The notes under the pieces: generated by a model | The model's database searches: none | Seen by the model: only the letters and a program-made list of their open reading frames with translations | What the model was told of the DNA's origin: nothing | Assembly (NCBI GenBank): GCA_033439265.1 | Contig: JAVTVX010000016.1 | Location: forward strand, 16,042,701-16,106,700 | Source: Dillenia suffruticosa | Taxonomy: Eukaryota; Streptophyta; Magnoliopsida; Dilleniales; Dilleniaceae | DNA length: 64,000 nucleotides | Reading direction: 5' to 3' | Position numbers and translations under genes: made by a program | Shown here: one piece after another, positions 10,400 through 22,739 of the stretch | Position numbering within the stretch: the stretch's first letter is position 1 | How the letters are laid out: each line of letters begins with the position of its first letter

Positions 10400-12964
10400 T
10401 CATTGAAAAGATTTGTCTCTGCACTAAAAAAAAAAATCCTGAACTATGATCTAAAGACCAGGTTTACAGAGCGACCACAATTGCCATTATGTTCCATGTA
10501 GAAGCACCTTATCAGTATGCAAACTTGATATTCATGTTTGCCCTCCATTTGTTATCCATGGGTGCCCTGAGAAAGTAAAATTAAAAAAGAAAAATATTAA
10601 ATATGCACAAAAAATAATAAAAGCATAATGCTTTGCTGGCATATTAAATATATATATAAAGCATATTCAAGGAATGATACTCACCTATTTTATCGAAAAC
10701 AGGTCTCATGTCAACATTTGGATCCTGAAAACCATTCATATTATGAGTTAGAAATTTCATCATGTGGATCCTTGCAAGTTAATCAATGTGAAGCCCAGAA
10801 TATCCATAAAAATTTCTTCACACAACCTCCCAACTAACAAAGTCATACGATATCATCATCCTCCCAGATTATGCCACGGTATCTAATCATGAACAATTAT
10901 GGGTTTATTAGGGTGGGCAATAATTCTAATATTAGAAACTATAATCCAATGCAATGCATAGAAATTTTTCTAAGCCTAAAAAGGTGGATGGGATGAGAGT
11001 GACGACTGACCAAACATGTGAGACAAAAAGCACCGCTGAAAAAGAAGATGACTCAAGGCTGGAGATTGAGAGAGAGAGAGAGAGAGAGAGATTCAGTAGC
11101 CAGTGTTTGCAGCAAAATGACAGACTTCAAAAGGCCATATGAGGTATCAACGAAAGTGCTATGACATAATAAGCAACCAGAGCAGAAGGTCGGCCCTAAC
11201 AAGCAACCGACCTTAATGTGGAAAAAAACAATGTAAAATAAACCTTAATCTCTATTATGTATGACCATGGAAGTCTTGATTTCCACCAGGCCATGGAATG
11301 TTCAGCTCGGGTCATAACTAGTAGACAGGAACCACCATGCAAACACCTCCAATGTGAAGCAACATGATATAACCTCAGACATTCATACACAAGATATCCA
11401 AAATTGCACCATCCTAGCACTACTAACAAAATATTGCAAGATTTGAAGAATGGAGAGAAGGCTATTCTTGACAAAGAATAAGTAAAATGCTAATTCAACG
11501 AGAAACAGCCATGCTGCTAACAATTTTGTCAGTCAAACTATCAATCTTCGGAACCTCAAATGGTAGAACTATCAAATACATAAAACCCAGGATTAAAGCT
11601 TCACAGAAAAAGGAAAAAGAAACGGGTAATAGAAAAAGCAAAAACAAAAAAGGGAGTGCAGAGAATGAGGTAACTAGGGAACTAAATCACTGAAATTTCT
11701 TGAAACAGCCTGTTTATCAATCTAAAAGAACATGTGACCTAATCAACCAAAGAGCAATCCTCCTCCTTTTGTGTTGTGTTTCTTCCATTCTAAGTACATG
11801 CTTTAGTATCAGTAATAAGATTGAATATTTATGGGCACAGGGATTAGATTTTGCTAACGCCACAAGCAGACAGCAAGTGTCTAGTTACTAATATATTGCA
11901 GGCATGTCCACATGCAATTCTATACAATTCTATACAATTCAATTTCACCTTATAAGGACTCAGATTTAAGCAAAAGAGAAGTTGCTGGCCTGCCAACCCT
12001 GTTGAAGAGCACAACGAACATTCAATTCCTTTGAAAGTGATAAAAAGCATACAAGTTCAGCATTAAAATTTGACCATCAGAGTATTTAGTCTTTTGCAAC
12101 AGAGTATTCTCAACATCTAAAACTCTTTGCTAATAAGCCTATAAGCTGAACACAGGCTCTGCTCAAAATCTTTATTACAGTAAATACTTTGGGCTGGAGT
12201 GGAGGTTATCTTGAATGACTTGGATATGTCTAATTAAAATCTTAACACATACTTTAAAATATAAACATTCTATTGATTAGCAAAGAGAGAGTGTTTATAT
12301 AAATTATTTGTTTTACATGAATTAATTGTGCTATTAATTTAATAATTCTAAATCATTTTATGCACAAGAGACACTTGATTGCCACAAAGGTGGCATTCTT
12401 CTCTTCTTAGTTTCTTGCTTAGCACTGGTATCAATATCATTCACCAAATTCGAAGCATAAATAAATAAATAATATACTCAGTTTCAGATCACTTAGCAGA
12501 ATTGTAGCTCAGTTTCAATGTCAAAAGTCCATTATGACAATAGTTTAAAAGGCATTTTAGTAAAACTCGACCCAAAAAAGATAACTATGGTGAAAATCAA
12601 TGGAACTTTGCCTGGGTGACTACAAGTAATTTTATGCATGATTTTTTGATTAATTATTTGATTGAGAATGGAACATCATGAAACTCACATCCTGTTTGTT
12701 TAATTGATGTATGAAATGCAAAACTTGATGCACTAATTAAAAATTAAGAAGAGAAGGGGAAAAGAGAAAGAGATTAGAGGCCATCCAATCTATTTGCACG
12801 TCTCAGAATAAAATGCCTTATCAGAACTTGCATTCCCTTATTTTGCTCATATAGAGGGTGCAAAACTTTGATGCACTTGAAGTGAATAAAATCTTAACGA
12901 TAATGAAGCAGATTAGTCCTTAATAGCCTTAAGTTATTCACACTGAATAAAGGTTATGAATGCA
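10400..12964 (-). other. Element interior, possible captured gene fragments
   Basis: Two minus-strand stretches look exon-like. About 10689-10728 reads DPNVDMRPVFDKI between a CAG acceptor and a GTGAGT donor. About 10460-10572 starts after ttctcag with GGCACCCATGGATAAC, one frame of which has HPWI, a motif at the end of CDPK-type kinase domains, but soon meets stops. (AG)n runs lie at about 10299-10314 and 11068-11091. I do not recognise a donor gene; the rest is AT-rich and unassigned. Confidence 0.3.
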
Positions 12965-12969
12965 TAATT

Positions 12970-13329
12970 TGTAAGAACAGGAGGGTGGCCCATCACCCTC
13001 CATGCCCTGCAAAACCATTCCTGAAAATAAGGGATTTTTTACTCACCAAAGGGGTAACCAAGTATGGGTCTTAATAATGGTTGTTGATGGCACAACCACT
13101 ATAAATAGGGGTAACCATAGCAAGGGTCCCTAAACTCAATTCATCAGTTTCACACACCATCTAGAGAGAGAATTGAGAGCTTGGAAGGCTTCTTGCACAT
13201 CCAGAGGTGCTGCCAAAGGGAATTCAGAATCGCCGGAATCCATGGCTAGAGGTACACTTGCTTCCGCTTGTTCTTTGGTTCAATTTTGCTTTGTAATTCA
13301 TGTATTAGACTTGCATGAATATTTTTACA
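12970..13329 (+). repeat. 5' LTR of the copia element
   Basis: Starts TGTAAGAACAGG and ends TTTTTACA. A TATA-like TATAAATA lies at 13100-13107, in the position expected of the LTR promoter. Confidence 0.93.
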
Positions 13330-13331
13330 TT

Positions 13332-13344
13332 TGGTATCAGAGCC
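13332..13344 (+). other. Primer-binding site (initiator tRNA-Met type)
   Basis: TGGTATCAGAGCC, complementary to the 3' end of plant initiator tRNA-Met, begins 2 bp after the 5' LTR. Confidence 0.9.
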
Positions 13345-14720
13345 ATTAGAACCTCTGTCTGCATTTTCCGGCAAAAATTTTCAATTTTTGGGTTCTGAAT
13401 TTTTTAAAAAATTGGCACAAATTTGAGTAAATTTTGGGGTTTTGAGATTGAAAATGAGTTTTGCATGAAATTTTGGATGAATTTATGTTTTCAGAGCAAA
13501 AAATTGAGTTTTTTGGCACTTTTCGGCGAGATTCCGGCATTCAGACCCACCAGATCCGGGTTGGGACCCTCGGGGTCCATTCGGGTGAAGAAGACCCGGA
13601 TGCAAACCAAAACGACGTCGTTTTGGTCTGCAATTTTTAAAATAATGGATCTGCCCGAAAACTTTCTGTAATTTCGAAATTGTCCAAAACGTTTTTGATC
13701 TGTTGCAATATGGTCCCTGTAACCTTTCAAAAACTCACAAAACTTTAAGATATTGCACATTGGTCCCCGGCCTTTATACAAAAGCCGATAAACCTTGAAA
13801 TGTTACAGTTTGGTCCCAACATATTTTGAAATGTTACACATTAGTCCTTTGGACTTAAAAAAAAAAAAGAAAATTTAATTTTTAATTTTAAATTCATATT
13901 TGGGTCATTTTTTAGAATTTGAAATTAAAATTTTTAAGTTATGTGTATTATGGTATCACACATAAATGAAAAATTGTGTATTTTACACAAATTAATTTTT
14001 ATATGGTCTTTTACACATTGAGAGACGTGTAAAATAAAGGTTAAGACCCGTACAAAATTATAAAATTATTGAAACTTTATGATTTTGTATAAATCAATTT
14101 TTGTATGGTTTTTGCATATAAAGACGCATGCAAAATAAAGTTTAAAACCTGCATAAAATTGAAGAAAAATATTCTTGTGGTTCGTATGATTTCTGATTGT
14201 TGGGGTATGGCCACAGCAGCTCTAATATGGAAGAAATTATATATTGAGATAGTTTTGACCAGATAAAATAAAGAATATTATTTGTGATTATTTATTTTTG
14301 TGTGACAAATTTTATCCCACAGGAATTTTTGTCGTATTAAAAATAATTAATCAGGATTAGATGGCAAGATTGGATAACCTAATTATGTGGATAGTCTACT
14401 TGACTTTAGAGTTTTCTTCTACAAGGTTTTTCGAGTTCAGCAGATCAAGTGCCTGTCTAGGAAAGTTCTGTCAACAAGACGGGGATAAGTCTAAGGTTGG
14501 CTGGTTCTTAAGCGGTCCCATGTGACCCACCATCTACCTGGGGACTTTCCTGGTGCACGAGTGATGCTGTCTTGTAGGGAAGCTCTAATTCAAGGAAAGA
14601 TTTTCTATATAATTTCTCCTAATTAGCCTACAGGCATTAGGAAATTAAGTAATCTTGTCAATCTTTTCATAAAATATAATAAATCTAATCTGAATTAGAA
14701 ATTTAGCCCACAGGCAATTT
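13345..14720 (+). other. Leader region of the copia element
   Basis: About 1.4 kb between primer-binding site and gag with no supported coding region; AT-rich, with repeats of 'ttacacattggtcc' and 'cataaaattg' types. Confidence 0.6.
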
Positions 14721-15600
14721 CTATGTCAGGAGATTTATTTTATATGTTTTACATTGGTAAACATATGTTAAAGCCTCAACTAAAATTTGTAAGCATTTTT
14801 GTTGCAGCTATACAAACCGTTGATATCGTTGAAGTTCCCATATTAAATGGTGGGAACTATAAGGTGTGGAAGGAGAAAATATTTCTCAATTTGGGATGGC
14901 GTGACTTGGATTATGCTATCAGGCATGATGAGCCACTTAGGATAACAGATGCCAGCTCTACAGCGGACAAAGCTCTTTATGAGCACTGGGAGCGATCTAA
15001 TCGTCTCAGTACGATGTTCATTAAGGATAAAATATTAACTGGCATCCGCGGCTCCGTCAATCAGCATAATGACGTCCGTGCCCTTCTTAAGGCAATTGAT
15101 GAGCAATTCGAGACGTCTGATAAAGCTCTTGCTAGCACCTTGATTATGGAGTTCTCATCGAAGAAACTCACCACTATCCACGGAGTGCGCGAGCACATCA
15201 TGAGGATCCGGGATATAGTGGCCCAACTAAAGACTCTTGAGGTTGAGATGTCTGAGTCCTTCCTAGTGCACTATATTCTGAATACCCTTCCACAGCCTTA
15301 TAGTCCCTTCAAAATTTCCTATAACACACATAAGGCTAAATGGTCCATCAATGAGTTGATGACCATGTGTGTACAGGAAGAAGGGAGGTTGCTCATGGAA
15401 ATGAAGGAGGGAACCAATAGTGCACATTTCGTCATGAAAGGAAAGGCGAAGGGAAAAGTCAAACTGAAAGGAAAAGCAAAGGGACCTACCCTAATTGTAA
15501 AAAAGGAGTCTACATGTTTCTTCTGTAAAAAGAAGGGACACATAAAGAAGGACTGTGCCAAATTTCAGAAATGGCTTGCTGCCAGAGGTACAGAAATCTC
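14721..15600 (+). pseudogene. copia gag region
   Basis: This corresponds to the copia capsid domain (a stretch like LNGGNYKVWKEKIFLNL, typical of UBN2-type gag) and a CCHC zinc knuckle, CFFCKKKGHIKKDC, near its end (about 15510-15552). A basic Lys/Gly-rich linker precedes the knuckle. Confidence 0.88.
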
Positions 15601-15639
15601 TTTTGTATGTTATGAATCTCTTATAACTGAGACTTCTTA

Positions 15640-18600
15640 TGACACATGGTGGATTGATTCTGGATGCTCAATTCATATTACGAATGTGTTGCAGGGCTTG
15701 CAAAACCCGCGGAAACCAGTGGGCCGTGAGCAATTCATCTATTCAGGAAACAAGATGAGTTCGCTTGTTCCATTGGAGATCGCAAGCTCATTTTGACTAA
15801 TGGACATGTCTTGCAGTTGGAAAGAATTTTTTATGTACCAAGTTTTTCTAGAAATCTAATTTCTGTATCAAAACTTGTACAATTCGGATATTCTTTCCAA
15901 TTCAATAATACAATGACATTACTTTTGCATTCAAATGTCGTTGGTACAGGTCTATTGATTGACGGACTATATAGAATTAATTTGCAAGATAATACATGTT
16001 GCAACACAATACATATTGGTGTGAAAAGGTGTGCCATAAATGAAAATTACTCTATGTTGTGGCATCGGAGATTATGACATATCTCCATTGAAAGGGTTAA
16101 AAAGTTGGTAAAGGATGGAGTACTTAGTACTCTAGATTTTAGTGACTTTGAAACCTGTGTGGACTGTATTAAGGGTAAACAGTCCAATAAGTCAAAAAAG
16201 GGTGCCAAGAGGAGCTCAGATCTATTAGAGATCATTCATACAGACATATGTTGTCCGGATATGGACGACCAAAGGTATTTTATCACTTTTATTGATGATT
16301 ACTCATGTTATATGTATCTCTATCTTCTTCGCCATAAGGATGAGGCGTTGGATGCCTTTAAGGTTTTCAAGGCAGAAGTAGAGAAACAATGCGATAAGCA
16401 AATAAAGATAGTGAGATCAGATAGAGGTGGAGAATACTATGGGAGGTATACTGAAGATGGACAAGCACCTGGTCCATTTGCTCGATTTCTTCAAGAAAGT
16501 GGGATTGTCGCCCAATATACCATACCTGGTTCTCCAGACCAAAATGGTGTAGCTGAAAGAAGAAATCGGACATTGTTGGACATGGTGAGGAGCATGATGT
16601 CTAGCTCTAAATTGCCTAAATCCTTGTGGATAGAAGCTCTTAAAACGGCTGTGTACATATTAAATAGGGTTCCAACTAAGGCGGTTTCCAAAACCCCATT
16701 TGAAATATTTAAAGGTTGGAAACCCAGTTTGCGACATGTACGCATTTGGGGATGCCCATCAGAAGTAAGAGTTTATAATCCACAAGAAAAGAAACTGGAT
16801 CCAAGGACCATTAGTGGGTATTTTGTTGGATATGTTGAGAGGTCCAAGGGATACAGATTCTATTGTCCATCTTATCATACTAGGTTTGTGGAATCGAGAA
16901 ATGCGAAATTTCTTGAGGATCACTTGATTAGTGGGAGGGATTCCTTTCAAGACTTAGTCCCTGAAAAGAATCTATCAAGTATGCCTTCCACTTCAAGTGA
17001 AAGGATGATTGTCATTCAAAGCGTCCCTCCAGTACCCATGGACGTTGACCCAATTACAGATGACAATCAAAATATTCCACAATCTGCTGACATCGGAACA
17101 GGTCAAGTTGGACAGCCCTTTCCTAGAGAGACTGTTGAGCCAACATTAAGGAGATCTGTTAGGATTAAGAGGTCAGCAATATCTAGTGATTATGTAGTAT
17201 ACCTCCAAAAGTCTGATTACAATGTTGGTGCCGTAGATGATCCTGAGTCGTTTTCACAAGCCATAAACTCTAACAATTCGAGTTTGTGGCTGGAAGCCAT
17301 GAAAGATGAGATGGACTCCATGACGAGTAATGGAGTTTGGGATCTTGTAAAGTTGCCTGATGGGGTAAAACCCATAGGATATAAATAGGTTTTTAAGATA
17401 AAAACTGACTCATTTGGCAACATTGAGAAATACAAGGCAGGACTTGTTGCTAAAGGGTTCACTCAAAGGGAAGGAATCGATTATTCGGAGACCTTTTCTC
17501 CAGTATCTAAGAAAGATTCCCACCGTATTATTTTTGGCGATTGTTGCACATTTTGACTTAGAGTTGCAATAAATGGATGTGAAAACGGCATTTTTGAATG
17601 GAGAATTAGAGGAAGAGGTTTACATGTATCAACCTGAAGGATTTTCCTCTAGTAATGGTGAGAATTTGGTTTGCAAACTTAATAAATCTATATATAGATT
17701 GAAGCAAGCCTCCCGCCAATGGTATTTGAAATTCCATGAGACAGTCTCTTCATTCGGTTTTGAAGAAAATGTTGTGGATCAGTGTATATACTAGAAGGTA
17801 AGTGGGAGTAAAATTTACTTCCTAGTGCTGTATGTAGATGATATTCTACTTGCAACCAATGATAAAGGGATGTTGCATGAGGTGAAACAATTCTTTTCTA
17901 AGAACTTTGCTATGAAAGATTTAGGTGATGCGTCTTATGTCATTGGCATTAAGATACATCGAGATAGATTTCATAAGATTCTCGGACTATCTCAAGAAAC
18001 CTATATTAAGAAAGTTCTTAAGAAATACAGAATGCAGAACTGCTCACCGAGTGTATCTCCTACCGTCAAAGGTGACCGGTTTAATTTGGACCAGTGTCCC
18101 AAGACGGAATTGGAAAGGGAACAGATGACCAATATTCCGTATGCTTCCGTAGTTGGAAGCCTTATGTATGCACAGGTCTGTACTCGACCTGATATAGCAT
18201 ATGCAGTTGGAATGTTAGGACGATATCAATGTAATCCTGGTTTAGAGCATTGGAAGGCTGTAAAGAAGGTGTTACGGTACTTGCAAGGCACCAAGAACTA
18301 CATGCTCACATATAGGAGGACCGACAATTTTGAGGTGGTCGGATACTCTGACTCGGACTTCGCTGGCTGTGTTGATTCTCGAAAGTCAACATCTGGATAT
18401 ATTTTTGTTCTGGCCGGTGGAGCTATATCGTGGAGGAGTGCTAAGCAGACATTGACTGCGATCTCTACTATGGAAGCTGAATTTGTGGCGTGTTTTGAGG
18501 CTACGTCACAGGCGGTGTGGTTACGAAGTTTCATGGCTGGGTTAAGGATTTTTGACTCTGTACCTAAGCCATTAAGCATATTTTGTGATAATTTGGCTGC

Positions 18601-18826
18601 GGTGTTTCTGGCTAAAAATAATAAGAGTGGTAGTCGAAGTAAGCACATCGACATTAAGTATTTAGCCATAAGGGAACGTATATTGGAAAATAAGGTTGTA
18701 ATCCAACATCTAAGCACCGAATGTATGCTTGCTGATCCCCTGACTAAAGGCAAGCCTCCAGTTAAATTCAGGGATCATATTGTAAATATGGGTTTAAATT
18801 CCAATTTTTATGGAATTTCAAATTGA
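15640..18826 (+). pseudogene. copia pol region: protease, integrase, RT, RNase H
   Basis: The protease motif WWIDSGCSIHIT is followed by the GAG-pre-integrase region and the integrase core (DRGGEYYG and DQNGVAERRNRT blocks), then reverse transcriptase with the YVDDILL active-site block and RNase H (DSDFAGC...KSTSGYIF, EAEFVAC, KHIDIKY). Order PR-INT-RT-RH is diagnostic of Ty1/copia. Broken; part of the count given for the whole element. I do not assign a lineage. Confidence 0.92.
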
Positions 18827-19075
18827 ATTTTCTCGTATAAAAATTTGTGCACATTCCAGTTTTGAGAAAATTTCATGAAAATGGATTCCGAATAAACATA
18901 GGGTTTATTCATAAAGATGGTTACCATAAGGATAGGGAGTAGCATGCATTGTGATACACATGAGACAATACTCGCTGAATTAGAGGACTTGTCACTGTGA
19001 TTCATGTGTGCTTTTTCCATTAAGTTTCGGCTTGGATAAAGTCACCAAGTCGGGTGAGTGGACCAAGTGGGAGAA

Positions 19076-19435
19076 TGTAAGAACAGGAGGGTGGCCCATC
19101 ACCCTCCATGCCCTGCAAAACCATTCCTGAAAATAAGGGATTTTTCACTCACCAAAGAGGTAACCAAGTATGGGCCTCAATAATGGTTGTTGATGGCACA
19201 ACCACTATAAATAGATGCAACCATAGCAAGGGTCCCTAAGCTCAATTCATCAGTCTCACACACCATCTAGAGAGAGAATTGAGAGCTTGGAAGGCTTCTT
19301 GCACATCCAGAGGTGCTGCCAAAGGGAATTCAGAACCGCCGGAATCCATGGCTGGAGGTACACTTGCTTCCGCTTGTTCTTTGGTTCAATTTTGTTTTGT
19401 AATTCATGTATTAGACTTGCATGAATGTTTTTACA
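19076..19435 (+). repeat. 3' LTR of the copia element
   Basis: 360 bp, collinear with the 5' LTR. A purine-rich tract (gaccaagtgggagaa, 19061-19075) precedes it, as expected of the second-strand primer. Confidence 0.93.
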
Positions 19436-19440
19436 TAATT

Positions 19441-20128
19441 ATGAAACCTAAAGAGGAAGGAAACCTCTTTTTTACTATTAATATTCCTTTCGGGGGTATT
19501 AAGAGGTTCTGAATATCGATGGAGCAAGTTACTATCATAGATAATATTAAGAGATCAGAAACCCTAGGTTATAGATACGGAAAGAGAGAGAGAGAGAGAG
19601 TGAGTGAGAGCTTACCAAATGAGAGACGCAAAACCCTAGAGAGTCGATTGTTTTCGAGGAGAGAGATGTGAATCCCTAGCCTAGAGGTTCGATCGTCTTC
19701 AAGGATGAGAGAGACGCGAAACTCTAGCCGTCACTGGGGTCATCGATCCTCTTCGATCAACACTGCTCGTTGTCACTGTCTAGATGCGAAAAGAGAGATT
19801 GTCGCTGATGAGAGAAGGAGAAGAATTGAACGGAAAAGAGAAGAGAGAGGAAGAGAAGACAAACCTAAGCCAAAGAGAGAACTTGAGATAATCGCCCTTC
19901 ATCGATTTGTATGGAGATTAACTTAAGAGGCAGGGAGAGGGTGAGACGAAGAGAGAATAGCGCAGTGAAGAGAGAGGAAAGGGAGAGCGTGAATTTTAGG
20001 TTTAATGTGAGCTATACCAGCGGTTGAGCCAGCCGCTGCTAAAGAACACCTATACTAACGGTTCTCCTGGCCGCTGGTAAAGGAGACCGTAAAGGGGACC
20101 GTTGGTAAATGACATTTTTTTTATAATG
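19441..20128 (-). other. Right terminal region of the 10.2-kb CACTA
   Basis: It contains an (AG)n tract at 19580-19600, purine-rich leader-like sequence with repeated 'ctagagagtcgat' words, and subterminal 'ccgctggtaaag' repeats up to 20128. The same arrangement (purine-rich leader, 'tcgatttgtat', 'ccgttggtaaatg') occurs at 38000-38380. Read from the right end it resembles a promoter plus leader, but no gene follows that I recognise. Confidence 0.5.
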
Positions 20129-20450
20129 AATTATATAAAATTAGTAATTGTCAATATTATATAATGTTACATAATGTTATTATCAATATTAGTAATTACA
20201 TAAAATTAGTAATTATTAATATTATGTAATATTACATAATGTAATTAACAATATTATATAATTTTAAGGTGAAAGGACCTTCAACCAATTATCCATAACC
20301 ATTACAGTGTATATGTCCATTTTAGAGTTTGCCCCAACCATTGGATGAAATATTTTTTATCCGATTTGGGATTGAAAATGTGGCAAAAAAGGAATCAAAT
20401 TGGGATTGCTTTCGTGCATTAAATGCAAAAGTGATGATTTTTTGAACAAC
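20129..20450 (+). repeat. Continuation of 18.3-kb CACTA with repeat copy
   Basis: After AT-rich ttagtaatt/atataatgtt repeats, 20265-20445 is the second copy of the 8985-9185 repeat. Confidence 0.65.
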
Positions 20451-21170
20451 CTAAATAATGAACAATAATCGTGATGACATGGAAAAGACACATGATGGGT
20501 ATTGATTAAAAGTGTGAAAAAATGTAAGAAATTAAGAAGAAGACGGGTAATGAATAAAAGTGTTGAAAAAAAAGTGTGTAGTGAAAAAATAGATGGGTAA
20601 AGAGTAAAAGTGCGTAGAAAAAGGGATAGAAAAATTGATAAAGAGACAAAAGACTAAAAAAATGGTAGGTTTTGAAAATTTGTTTGTGAAATAAGATGAT
20701 CAAATGAGTAAACCCAAATATATTTTAAATCATCCCCTTGAAACCATCAAAGCTCTCATTTCCTCGAAAGCTCTCCTCCCATTAAACTCTCAAAATCTAT
20801 CGAAAGTTCTAACTCAACCAAACATATTTTCAACTTCATTTTCCTGAAATCTCTCATAATCCATCAAAAGCTCTCACTCAACCAAACATATTTTCAATCA
20901 AAAATTGAAACTTTTCTTTCCCCTAAAATCTATACAATCAGCCAAGTATATTTCAACCTCCAGACCTATCCAAAGTTTTCACTTAAGCTCTCACAGAAAC
21001 TCTCTATAACATATATTTAAACACCAATAGATCTACAAGATAAACAACGACCGTGTAAAGTTTCATCAAAAGGTAATCACATTTTTTATAAAAAAAAAAA
21101 GTCACTCTATTGGGTTGCACTAAGAATGGGTATTTAACGATTTTAAAATTTTCCAGTTACAAATATATGA
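20451..21170 (+). promoter_or_regulatory. Promoter/leader region of TNPA-like gene
   Basis: It matches the order seen upstream of the other TNPA-like copies: 'ggttttgaaaat.tgttt', then a pyrimidine-rich leader with repeated 'aaagctctcactcaaccaaacatattttcaa' words (three tandem copies, about 20750-20960). The E2F-like site present at 46574 is not preserved here. Confidence 0.5.
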
Positions 21171-22320
21171 TGAACTAAACGATAGATGAGTATTGTAGCT
21201 GACCACAAAAAATACAACCATCCCATAAATAAGTTCAGTCTGAAGAATTCCAATCATCTCAAGATGTTATCCCAGGTTTAAAAATAAATAAATCTATTTA
21301 ATTTGAAGTTTAATATTAACATACTGTCAAGCAATTTTCCGTTTTTAATTTTTTATTTTAAATAGTTGTCAAGAAACGTAAAACCTCAATACACTATCAA
21401 GATGCTTGGGATTTAGAAAAAGGAAAGTGCATGATGATTGAAATGAACAAATAAAATCAGTCAATAGGAATCAATGGTACGATCTTTACAAGATTTCATG
21501 GCTCTATAGTCAGAGTGCATTCGATCGAGCATGCGGTAAACCGCTCAAGTGCTTCTAGTAGACCGCTCAAGCATGCGTGGTAAATCACGCAAGCACTCAC
21601 ATGTGCAGTAGACCATACAAGCGCTCGTGGTAGACTGCTCAAGCACGTAGTTAATGTTGGCAACTAAATTTAAACTTAATTCATTACATTATTTCCAGAT
21701 TATTTTCAAATTTGATTTTCACTCAAATTTTCATCATCAAAACCTAATTTTATCAAAATATGTTTATCGAACATTAATATTTGAGTTACTTTACTTCTTA
21801 TAGGAAATGATGAAAAGCGGAATGGAGTCTATTGGCAGTGAAGAAGGGCAAGTAGAAAGTTCGAATTTGTTTTTAGGAAGTGACAACGTATCTAAAGTTA
21901 ATGGATCTAATTCAAGAGGAAGAATTAGATATGTGGGAAAGGTTATGACTCTATCGCAACGTAAATCTATGTATCCAACCAGACCTGAGAATGAAAATAT
22001 GACTGTTATGATAGAACAATTAATAGAACATTTTCACAATCTTATTAATTTGGTGAGCATTGTTCTTTTGCATGTTGCTATGCATGCTGGAAATAAACAA
22101 CAAGATGAATTGATCAATCTGGTTAATGAAGCAAGACTTATTGCTGGTGTTTAGGTATGAATGTCATTTCTCTGGTCTTCAGTGTAGTCTTACTAATTTC
22201 ACATTTGTCTTTGAATAATAATCCAAATTTGTATTGTTAGGTTCCTCAAATACCAAATACTGAGAGTACACATAGAAGCCAACCGTCGTCATCACCGCCT
22301 GACTTCATCCCAGAAGGTAA
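21171..22320 (+). pseudogene. TNPA-like (Transposase_24-like) gene remnant of the 18.3-kb CACTA
   Basis: Exon 1 (about 21171-21276) aligns with the MGRNKRKMTI exon at 46751 but its start is lost. Exon 2 (about 21375-21475) contains a WDLEKGK..x-IEMN block like the RGPT...LW.LE.G..I.V..N..GQPIG segment of plant En/Spm TNPA proteins. A 115-codon open segment (21807-22154) follows, starting MMKSGMESIGSEEG, with RGRIRYVGKVMTLSQRKSMY and an amphipathic helix. After an intron the last exon (about 22242-22316) reads TESTHRSQPSSSPPDFIPEG. The gene is degenerate. The protein presumably bound subterminal repeats; that is inferred from family. It could also be a lineage-specific accessory gene. Confidence 0.5.
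21510..21660 (+). repeat. GC-richer gtagaccgctcaagc repeats
   Basis: About five short units of 'gtagaccgctcaagc.tgcgtg' type, related to those at 7855-7980 in the same element. Confidence 0.6.
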
Positions 22321-22739
22321 TATTTTTATTTACAATCATTCTTTTCAATGTCACCATGTAATTTTATTCATTTAACTAGTTTTTATGAATAGATTGACAT
22401 GAAAGATTCTGCATGAAGTTGGTCACTGCTATTCAGTTATCTGTTTAGTTTTGGAATTATCTAGTTTTGATACTGGGATTGTGCCTTCAAATTGTAATAG
22501 ATTTTTGGTTATCGAAGTGAACATCTTTTGTTTGAGTATCTAAGAAGACATGCAATTGTAAAACATGCAATCTTTTTTTTAGTCTTATATGTATTCGTTA
22601 TTTTACTTACGAATCAATGTATCAATTATTCTCGTATATAAATACAATTCTTATTATGTTTATATTATTTTTGTAATATCTTTATTTTATAGTTTCTTAA
22701 TTTACCTATAGTAATTCAAATCTACACTATTTTAAAAAA
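22321..22739. other. AT-rich spacer between gene remnant and terminal array
   Basis: Nothing further is recognised; it corresponds in position to 47230-47600 of the related element. Confidence 0.4.

Larger units (their letters stand above)
12970..19435 (+). mobile_element. Ty1/copia LTR retrotransposon, full-length but broken
   Basis: It has two 360-bp LTRs, a primer-binding site complementary to initiator tRNA-Met just after the 5' LTR, a polypurine tract before the 3' LTR, and TAATT target duplications (12965-12969 and 19436-19440). Between them, in copia order, are gag with a CCHC knuckle, protease, integrase, reverse transcriptase and RNase H. The coding region is broken in about four or five places, so it is a fossil. 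By eye the LTRs differ at 13 of 360 positions (about 3.6%), mostly transitions, suggesting insertion roughly one to a few million years ago depending on the substitution rate used. It lies in the 10.2-kb CACTA and is the youngest layer of the nest. Confidence 0.95.
9945..20128. mobile_element. 10.2-kb CACTA with a nested copia
   Basis: The left end CACTACAAAAAAGAGACATT starts at 9945. The right end reads ...TTATAATG to 20128; reversed it is CATTATAAAAAAAATGTCATT, so one end has drifted from CACTA to CATTA. Both ends continue into ATTTACC and a CGG-containing motif. The flanking triplets AAT (9942-9944) and AAT (20129-20131) match. Outside the copia insertion about 3.7 kb remains, with no TNPA or TNPD recognised. 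The right 600 bp resembles the 5' part of the truncated element ending at 38380, so both belong to one family. It is nested in the 18.3-kb CACTA. Confidence 0.8.
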
